From: Streptomyces polyasparticus
Lineage (GTDB): Bacteria > Actinomycetota > Actinomycetes > Streptomycetales > Streptomycetaceae
Direction of reading: 5' to 3'
DNA: 64,000 bases
NCBI RefSeq assembly: GCF_014493765.1
Contig: NZ_JACTVJ010000013.1
Span: forward strand, 248,001-312,000
Each line of letters opens with the position of its first letter. Position 1 is the first letter of the stretch. The position numbers and the translations under genes were made by a program. Of the stretch, positions 58,269 to 64,000 are shown piece by piece. The notes beneath the pieces were generated by a model. It searched no databases. It was given only the letters and a program-made list of their open reading frames with translations, and was not told the origin of the DNA.

Positions 58269-60448
58269 CAGTCACGCCTCCCCGGGGTGAGCCCTGCCGC
58301 CAGCTCCTGCTGGGCGGGCGGTTCCTCCTGGAGCGGCACGTACGGCTTGACCTTGGGCGCGTCGATGGAACCGTCCGCCTCGATCTTCGGCAGATCCTTC
58401 TGCGGCTTGGGCAGGAGGGCCTTCTTCAGGTCCTGCTTGCCGCTCTTGTCCAGGCCGTACATCGCGTCGTAGATGTTGCGCACGGCCGGACCCGAGGCGC
58501 CGGAGCCGGTACCACCCTGGGAGATGGTCATCACGATCGTGTAGTCGTCCGTGTAGGTCGCGAGCCACGACGTGGTCTGCTTGCCGTAGACCTGGGCCGT
58601 ACCCGTCTTGGCGCGGATCGGGATCTTGTCGTGCGGCCAGCCGCCGAACCGCCAGGCGGCCGTACCGCTCTGGGTGACGGAGCGCAGCGCGCCGTCCAGC
58701 TGCGAGATGGTCTTGCCGTTTATCGGCAGCTTGCCGTGCGCCTTGGGCTTGATCTCCTCGACGTGCTTGCCGTCGGCGCTGATGGTCGCCTTGCCGACGG
58801 AGGGGTCGTAGAGGGTGCCGCCGTTGCTGATGGCCGAGTAGACCGTGGCCATCTGGATCGGGGTGACCAGGATGTCGCCCTGCCCGATCGCGTAGTTGAC
58901 GCTGTCACCGGCCTTGAGGCGGTTGCCCTCCAGGCAGTTCTCGTACGCGATCTGCTGGGCGTAGTCGCCGCCGTCCTTGGCCGACTTGCCCTGCTTGCAC
59001 CAGGCGTCCTTGTTCGCCTTCCAGTAGTCCTGCTTCCACTTGCGGTCGGGGATGCGGCCGCTGACCTCGTTGGGCAGGTCGATACCGGTCTCGGAGCCGA
59101 GGCCGAAGTCCCGCGCGGTCTTGTAGAACCAGTCGCCGGGGTTCTTCTTCGGCTTGTTGCCGCCGTCGCGCTGCCACTCCTGGTGGCCCAGGGCGTAGAA
59201 GACGGTGTTGCAGGAGACCTCGAGGGCGCGGCCGAGGCTGATCGGGCCGTACCCCTTGGACTCGAAGTTCTTGAAGCTGCGGTTGCCGAGGCTGAACGAG
59301 CTGCTGCAGTTGTAGCGCCCGTCGAAGTCGTAGCCGGCCCGCACCGCGGCGCTCGCGGACACCACCTTGAAGATGGAGCCGGGGGCGGCCTGGCCCTGGA
59401 TGGCGCGGTTGAGCAGCGGGTAGTTGGACTTCTTGCTGGTGAGCTTCGTGTAGTCCTTGCCGGAGATGCCGCCGACCCAGGCGTTGGGGTCGTAGTCGGG
59501 GTTGGAGGCCATCGCCACGACGCGGCCGGTCTTCGACTCCATGACGACCACGGCGCCGGAGTCGGCCTTGTACTTCTCCCCCGTGATCTTGTCGGTCTCC
59601 CCGCGGATCTTCTTCATCGCGTCGTACAGCTCGTACTCGGCGACCGCCTGCACCCGTGCGTCGATGCTGGTCACGACGTTCGCACCGGGCTGGGCGGGCT
59701 CGGCCTGCGTCTGGCGCATGACCCGGCCGAGCTTGTCGACCTCGTACGCGGTGACGCCGGCCTTGCCGCGCAGCTGCTTGTCGTAGGTGCGCTCCAGACC
59801 GGAGCGGCCCACCTGGTCGCTGCGCAGATACGGCGAGTCGGTGTCCTTGGCGGCCTGGATCTCCTCGTCCGTGACGGGCGAGAGATAGCCGAGGACCTGC
59901 GAGGTGCGGGCGTCGGCGGGCGCGGTGTAGCGGCGCACGGCGGTGGGCTCGGCAGTGATGCCGGGGAAGTCCTCGGCGCGCTCGCGGATCTGCAGGGCCT
60001 GCTTGGGAGTCGCCTCGTCGGTGATCGGGATCGGCTGGTACGGGGAGCCGTTCCAGCAGGGCTGCGGGGTCTCGGCGTTGCAGAGGCGGACCTTGTCGGC
60101 GACCTCCTTGGGCGTCATGCCCAGCACCTCGGCGAGCCGGGTGAGGACCGCTTCCCCGTCGTCCTTCATCTTCATCAGCTCGGTGCGCGAGGCGGAGACC
60201 ACGAGCCGGGTCTCATTGTCGGCGAGCGGTACGCCGCGGGCGTCGAGGATCGAGCCGCGTACGGCGGGCTGCACCACGCGCTGGACGTGGTTGCCGTTGG
60301 CCTCGTCGGCGTACTCGTCGCCGTTGCGCACCTGGAGGTACCAGAGGCGGCCGCCGAGGGTGAGGAGCAGGGAGAGGACGAGGATCTGCAGGATGATCAG
60401 GCGGATCTGGACTCGGGGGGTGCGCCCCGTCTCCGGAATATTCGTCAT
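58268..60448 (-). CDS. mrdA: penicillin-binding protein 2 (class B, transpeptidase)
   Basis: 726 residues. Single N-terminal anchor (LIILQILVLSLLLTLGGRLW), PBP dimerisation domain, then the transpeptidase with GSIFKVVSAS (SxxK, near residue 358), SVNYAIGQGD (SxN) and RAKTGTAQVYG (KTG, near 614). Crosslinks peptidoglycan outside the membrane, paired with RodA. A Pro/Ala-rich tail after the last motif (YVPLQEEPPAQQELAAGLTP) is an addition relative to E. coli PBP2. Central to the Streptomyces spore wall machinery; known there to be a target of Ser/Thr kinases (from memory). ATG at 60448. Confidence 0.95.
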   Translation of the reverse strand: MTNIPETGRTPRVQIRLIILQILVLSLLLTLGGRLWYLQVRNGDEYADEANGNHVQRVVQPAVRGSILDARGVPLADNETRLVVSASRTELMKMKDDGEAVLTRLAEVLGMTPKEVADKVRLCNAETPQPCWNGSPYQPIPITDEATPKQALQIRERAEDFPGITAEPTAVRRYTAPADARTSQVLGYLSPVTDEEIQAAKDTDSPYLRSDQVGRSGLERTYDKQLRGKAGVTAYEVDKLGRVMRQTQAEPAQPGANVVTSIDARVQAVAEYELYDAMKKIRGETDKITGEKYKADSGAVVVMESKTGRVVAMASNPDYDPNAWVGGISGKDYTKLTSKKSNYPLLNRAIQGQAAPGSIFKVVSASAAVRAGYDFDGRYNCSSSFSLGNRSFKNFESKGYGPISLGRALEVSCNTVFYALGHQEWQRDGGNKPKKNPGDWFYKTARDFGLGSETGIDLPNEVSGRIPDRKWKQDYWKANKDAWCKQGKSAKDGGDYAQQIAYENCLEGNRLKAGDSVNYAIGQGDILVTPIQMATVYSAISNGGTLYDPSVGKATISADGKHVEEIKPKAHGKLPINGKTISQLDGALRSVTQSGTAAWRFGGWPHDKIPIRAKTGTAQVYGKQTTSWLATYTDDYTIVMTISQGGTGSGASGPAVRNIYDAMYGLDKSGKQDLKKALLPKPQKDLPKIEADGSIDAPKVKPYVPLQEEPPAQQELAAGLTPGRRD

Positions 60449-60497
60449 GGGCGCAGCCCATTCCTCGGGGTGGTGGTGGGTGACGGGTGGGCATTCG

Positions 60498-61166
60498 TCA
60501 CAGGCGCTTGACCCCCTTGATGCGTCCGGCCCTCGCGACCCGGGCCTTGCTTGCCTTCATACGGAATCCGCCGCGCTGGCTGCCGATCCGCAGACCCGTA
60601 CCGGAGGAGAGCCAGCCGGAGGCGACATCGCTCGCCTTGGCCCCGCCGGAGTCGGCGAGCGGATCGTTCTCGGCGCGTCTGGCCAGCCACATGACGCCCG
60701 GCACGACGAACGGGGCGAGCAGCAGGTCGTAGAGCGTGGCGCTGAACAGCAGCCCGCCGAGGCCCACATGGCGCGCCGCGGTGTCACCGACGAGGGCGCC
60801 CACACCCGCGTACAGGAGCGTCGAGCCGATGGCGGCTGCGACGACCACGGCCATCGGTCCGGTGGCGGTGCGGACCTGGCCGCTCTCGGGCTTCACGAGC
60901 CCGGCGAGGTAGCCGATCACGCAGAGCACCAGGGCATAGCGCCCGGCGGCGTGGTCGGCGGGCGGTGCGAGGTCGGCGAGCAGGCCCGCGCCGAAGCCGA
61001 CGAGACAGCCGCCGACATGCCCGTACACGAGCGCGAGGCCGAGCACGGTCAGGAGCAGCAGATCCGGTACGGCGCCGGGCAGGTGGAGCCGGGCGAGCAC
61101 GCTGACCTGGACGACGAGCGCGACGACCACCAGCGTGGCCGACAGGAGCATCCGGTTGAATCGCAT
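60498..61166 (-). CDS. mreD: rod shape-determining protein MreD
   Basis: 222 residues with five to six hydrophobic segments: LLSATLVVVALVVQVSVLAR, VPDLLLLTVLGLALVYGHVG, CLVGFGAGLLADLAPPADHA, ALVLCVIGYLAGLV and LYDLLLAPFVVPGVMWLARR. The VPDLLLL and GFxAGLLxDLxPP patterns are typical of MreD. It is a membrane partner of MreC and MreB. A basic 50-residue C-terminal tail (SKARVARAGRIKGVKRL) extends beyond the usual family length. Starts six bases after the mreC stop. Confidence 0.93.
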   Translation of the reverse strand: MRFNRMLLSATLVVVALVVQVSVLARLHLPGAVPDLLLLTVLGLALVYGHVGGCLVGFGAGLLADLAPPADHAAGRYALVLCVIGYLAGLVKPESGQVRTATGPMAVVVAAAIGSTLLYAGVGALVGDTAARHVGLGGLLFSATLYDLLLAPFVVPGVMWLARRAENDPLADSGGAKASDVASGWLSSGTGLRIGSQRGGFRMKASKARVARAGRIKGVKRL

Positions 61167-61171
61167 GGCAG

Positions 61172-62218
61172 TTACCCCTGGTCGTCCTGTGCGGTGCCGG
61201 CGTTCGGGTCCCGGCTGGCACCGGTCGGCGGCACCTGGCCGCCCGCCGCGTCCTCGCCCTCCACGCCGTACTCGCCGTTCGCGTTCGGTGACGGCGTGAC
61301 CGTCACGGTCACGGTCGGCGTCGGCTTGGGCTTGACCGGCTCGGGAAGGACCTTGTCGCGCGGGTCGGTGCGCGGGGCTTCCACGACCACGCCCACGATG
61401 TCGAGCTGGGTGAATCCGACGTACGGCTCCAGGTGCACGGTCCGGGTCAGTCCGCCGTCGGAGGGGTCGATCCTGACGACCTGGCCGATCGGGACGCCCG
61501 GTACGAAGGGCTTGTCGGCCTGCGAGCCGAAGGTGACCATCCGGTCGCCCTTCTTGACCTTGGCCTTGCCGTTGAGCATCTGCACGGACAGCGGGCGGTC
61601 GCCCTGGCCGGTGGCGAAGCCCAGCTCGTCGCTGTTCTCCATGCGCGTGCCGACCGTGAAGTCCGGGTCGGTGGCGAGCAGCACGGTGGAGGTGCTGGGG
61701 CCGACGGTGGTGACACGGCCGACGAGTCCGTCGCCGTTGAGCACGGTCATGTCGCGCTTGATGCCGTCATTGGCGCCGGCGTCGATCGTCACGGTCCAGG
61801 AGAAGCCCTGGGCCGCTCCTATGCCGATGACCTGCGCACCCTTGATGCCGTACTGTCCGGCGCCCGCCGTCCTGAGCATCTTGTCGAGCTGGCGGACTCT
61901 GCTGCGGTTGCGGTCGTCGCTGCCGAGCTTGGTCTTCAGTGCGGCGTTCTCGCGCTCGAGTGCGCTGATCCGGTCGTGGCGGTCGCCGGACTCCCGGATG
62001 GCCTTTATGGCGTTGCCGATCGGGTCGACCGCGGCCGAGACCCCGTTCTCCACCGGACCGAAGACGGTCGCGGCGGCCTGCCGGGCACCGTCGACCGGCG
62101 ACTCCTCGCCGCCTTGGATGTCCACCGTGATCAGTGCGAACGCGATGGCGATCAGCAGCACCAGGAGCAGCCGGCTCTCTCGTGTGTCCCTCACGTGCGG
62201 CGGCCGTGCCTTCCTCAT
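61172..62218 (-). CDS. mreC: rod shape-determining protein MreC
   Basis: 348 residues. One N-terminal anchor (ESRLLLVLLIAIAFALITVD), a coiled coil (RISALERENAALKTKLGS), then the external beta-barrel domain with VIGIGAAQGFSWTVTIDAGA, GVVVEAPRTDP and related strands. The last 50 residues are Pro/Thr/Gly-rich (VTVTVTPSPNANGEYGVEG) and likely extend into the wall. MreC links MreB to PBP2 and RodA. Start at 62218, probably GTG or ATG; spacing to mreD is six bases. Confidence 0.93.
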   Translation of the reverse strand: MRKARPPHVRDTRESRLLLVLLIAIAFALITVDIQGGEESPVDGARQAAATVFGPVENGVSAAVDPIGNAIKAIRESGDRHDRISALERENAALKTKLGSDDRNRSRVRQLDKMLRTAGAGQYGIKGAQVIGIGAAQGFSWTVTIDAGANDGIKRDMTVLNGDGLVGRVTTVGPSTSTVLLATDPDFTVGTRMENSDELGFATGQGDRPLSVQMLNGKAKVKKGDRMVTFGSQADKPFVPGVPIGQVVRIDPSDGGLTRTVHLEPYVGFTQLDIVGVVVEAPRTDPRDKVLPEPVKPKPTPTVTVTVTPSPNANGEYGVEGEDAAGGQVPPTGASRDPNAGTAQDDQG

Positions 62219-62273
62219 TGGAATGGTCTGTCTTGCCGTTTTCTATGCGTTTGTGGTCTTGCCTCTATATCAA

Positions 62274-62313
62274 CGATCCGCCGTACGAAGTGGCAGCTCC
62301 ATACGGCGGATCG
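62274..62313 (-). terminator. hairpin between mreB and mreC
   Basis: Perfect 12-bp stem (62274-62285 with 62302-62313) and a 16-base loop, 13 bases past the mreB stop. It may partly terminate mreB messages so that mreB is made in excess over mreCD, as expected for a filament protein. Confidence 0.75.
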
Positions 62314-62325
62314 AAGGGAATTACG

Positions 62326-63357
62326 TCATCTGCGCGGCGTCGCGTCGAGCACCTGCTGCAGCGCCTCGAACTCCTCGACGCACTTGCCGGAGCCGAGCGC
62401 CACCGAGTCCAGCGGGTCCTCGGCGATGTGGATCGGCATGCCCGTCTCGCGGCGAAGGCGCTCGTCGAGGCCGCGCAGCAGGGCACCGCCGCCGGTGAGG
62501 ACGATGCCGCGGTCCATCACGTCGCCGGACAGCTCCGGCGGGCACTTGTCGAGGGTGGTCTTCACCGCGTCCACGATCGCGTTGACCGGCTCCTCGATGG
62601 CCTTGCGCACCTCGGCCGCGGAGATCACCACGGTCTTGGGCAGGCCCGAGACCAGGTCACGGCCGCGGATCTCGGTGTGCTCGTCGGTGTCCAGGTCGTA
62701 CGCGGAACCGATCGTGATCTTGATCTGCTCGGCGGTGCGCTCACCGAGAAGGAGGCTGTACTCCTTCTTGATGTGCTGGATGATCGCGTTGTCCAGCTCG
62801 TCGCCGGCCACCCGGATCGACTGTGCCGTGACGATTCCGCCCAGCGAAATCACGGCCACTTCGGTGGTGCCGCCGCCGATGTCGACGACCATGTTGCCGG
62901 TGGCCTCGTGGACGGGCAGGCCCGAGCCGATGGCCGCGGCCATGGGCTCCTCGATGATGTGCACCTGGCGGGCGCCGGCCTGCGTGGACGCCTCGATCAC
63001 CGCGCGACGCTCGACGCCGGTGATGCCGGAGGGCACACAGACCACGACGCGCGGGCGGGCCAGATACCGGCGCTTGTGGATCTTGAGGATGAAGTAGCGG
63101 AGCATCCGCTCGGTGATCTCGAAGTCGGCGATCACGCCGTCCTTGAGCGGGCGGACCGCCACGATGTTGCCAGGGGTGCGGCCGATCATCTTCTTCGCTT
63201 CGGCGCCGACCGCGAGGATCCCGCCGGTGTTCGTGTTGATCGCGACCACGGACGGTTCGTTGAGTACGATCCCTCGGCCCCTGACGTAGACCAGCGTGTT
63301 GGCGGTCCCGAGGTCGATCGCCATGTCACGGCCGATGAACGACATATTGGTTCCCAT
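62326..63357 (-). CDS. mreB: actin-like cell shape protein MreB
   Basis: 343 residues from the ATG at 63357; the ATG four codons later (63345) has a GGGAAC box and is equally possible. Actin-fold ATPase: [20 protein letters not shown] (phosphate 1), [19 protein letters not shown] (phosphate 2) and [20 protein letters not shown] (adenosine). In most bacteria it guides lateral wall growth; in Streptomyces it is mainly needed in sporulating aerial hyphae. First gene of the mreB-C-D-mrdA-rodA run. Confidence 0.96.
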   Translation of the reverse strand: MGTNMSFIGRDMAIDLGTANTLVYVRGRGIVLNEPSVVAINTNTGGILAVGAEAKKMIGRTPGNIVAVRPLKDGVIADFEITERMLRYFILKIHKRRYLARPRVVVCVPSGITGVERRAVIEASTQAGARQVHIIEEPMAAAIGSGLPVHEATGNMVVDIGGGTTEVAVISLGGIVTAQSIRVAGDELDNAIIQHIKKEYSLLLGERTAEQIKITIGSAYDLDTDEHTEIRGRDLVSGLPKTVVISAAEVRKAIEEPVNAIVDAVKTTLDKCPPELSGDVMDRGIVLTGGGALLRGLDERLRRETGMPIHIAEDPLDSVALGSGKCVEEFEALQQVLDATPRR

Positions 63358-63651
63358 CAGGAGCGTCTGGCCTTCCCAAAATGGTGCGTTGATGGCTTGT
63401 CAGGTCGGCGCGGTGGGCACAGTGGCGTGGAGGCTCCATCGTAGTCTCGCCTGCACGGACACGGTGCGGGGGTCTTCGCCATTGTCAGCAGACGAACCGC
63501 CGCCCCGCTAATGGGGACGAGCCGACGGAAGGATGCGTTCCCCCAATCGGCTTGCATATGCCAAGGGGCGACCGCGTTTTTCGCGGCCGCCCCTGGTCAG
63601 AGCACTACTCCGCCTGACGGAGTATCAGAATCCGATCTTTCGCGCGGTCCG
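63358..63651 (-). promoter_or_regulatory. intergenic region between ndk and mreB
   Basis: 294 bases containing the ndk terminator at 63564-63594 and, nearer mreB, the expected mreB promoter. No firm promoter hexamers identified by eye. Confidence 0.4.
63564..63594 (-). terminator. terminator of ndk
   Basis: Stem of AGGGGCG + CCGCG (63564-63570, 6372-63576 region) pairing with CGCGG + CGCCCCT (63582-63594), one A-C mismatch, five-base loop TTTTT at 63577-63581. It lies 57 bases past the ndk stop. Confidence 0.8.
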
Positions 63652-64000
63652 TTATGCGAGACCGGGGAAGAAGATCTTCAGCTCGCGCTCGGCGGACTCC
63701 TCGGAGTCCGAGGCGTGGATCAGGTTCTCGCGCACGATGGTGCCGAAGTCGCCGCGGATCGAGCCGGGGGTGGCGGCGATCGGGTCGGTCGGGCCCGCGA
63801 GCGTACGGACGCCCTCGATGACGCGCTCGCCCTCGACGACAAGGGCGACGACCGGCCCCGAGGACATGAACTCGACGAGCGGCTCGTAGAACGGCTTGCC
63901 CTTGTGCTCGCCGTAGTGCTGCTCCAGGACGTCCTGGGTCAGGGAGCGCAGCTCCAGCGCGGTGATCTGCCAGCCGGCCTTGCGCTCGATACGGCTGATG
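63652..64000 (-). CDS. ndk: nucleoside diphosphate kinase, 5' truncated by window
   Basis: About 115 C-terminal residues; the first 20 or so lie beyond the right edge. Visible: ISRIERKAGWQITALELRSL, QHYGEHKGKPFYEPLVEFM, SSGPVVALVVEGERVIEGVR, ATPGSIRGDFG and the catalytic His in IVRENLIHASDSEESAEREL. Transfers the gamma-phosphate of ATP to other NDPs through that His. Upstream of mreB in the same direction, the standard Streptomyces order. Confidence 0.95.
   Translation of the reverse strand, partial: ISRIERKAGWQITALELRSLTQDVLEQHYGEHKGKPFYEPLVEFMSSGPVVALVVEGERVIEGVRTLAGPTDPIAATPGSIRGDFGTIVRENLIHASDSEESAERELKIFFPGLA

Overview
The window is high-GC actinobacterial DNA, almost certainly a Streptomyces chromosome. 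The evidence is the strong G/C third-position bias, GTG and TTG starts, short start/stop overlaps, and the conserved chain ndk, mreB, mreC, mreD, PBP2, rodA, CYTH-CHAD protein, radical-SAM pair, RNase E/G, rplU, rpmA, obgE, proB, proA. Nearly all of this core lies on the minus strand. I see no tRNA, rRNA, CRISPR array, integrase or insertion sequence.

Layout from left to right. (1) 1-456: start of a membrane glycosyltransferase cut by the window edge. (2) 535-5258: ECF sigma factor, zinc-finger anti-sigma factor, ABC ATPase and two membrane subunits, each joined to the next by a 4-nt overlap. (3) 5584-5940: small secreted cysteine protein. (4) 6050-11074: two related single-pass membrane proteins, proA, a small conserved protein and proB. 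(5) 11400-18759: a ribitol-phosphate (teichoic acid) locus with two TagF-like transferases of exactly 697 residues, a GT2 glycosyltransferase, and a fused CDP-ribitol synthase (cytidylyltransferase plus reductase). It is followed by a decayed phoD-like phosphodiesterase. (6) 19742-22789: DUF998-like membrane protein, obgE, rpmA, rplU. (7) 23028-42688: a roughly 20-kb cell-wall glycan island between rplU and rne. It holds two exported proteins, a methyltransferase, rmlABCD for dTDP-L-rhamnose, two GT2 and two GT4-type glycosyltransferases, and homologues of all five enzymes (WbpA, B, E, D, I type) that make UDP-2,3-diacetamido-2,3-dideoxy-D-mannuronic acid. (8) 43022-48035: a very large RNase E/G with basic repeats on both sides of its catalytic core, then a DUF2344 protein. 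(9) 48084-53243: a Trp-rich repeat membrane protein, a GNAT, an amidohydrolase, and a three-part coiled coil / Mrr nuclease / TerD fusion. These genes separate the two radical-SAM partners. (10) 53441-64000: radical-SAM protein, CYTH-CHAD protein, rodA, mrdA, mreD, mreC, mreB and partial ndk.

The theme is envelope construction. The mre/PBP2/RodA set drives wall elongation (spore wall in Streptomyces). The obgE-proB locus and the rplU-rne island are predicted to make two anionic wall polymers: a polyribitol-phosphate teichoic acid, and a rhamnose- and diacetamido-uronate-containing glycan. The least explained items are the Mrr-TerD fusion, the Trp-rich repeat protein, the exported pair at 23-25.6 kb, and the two proteins sharing the SVVFDE motif. 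All functions are inferred from sequence motifs read by eye; no database search was run.
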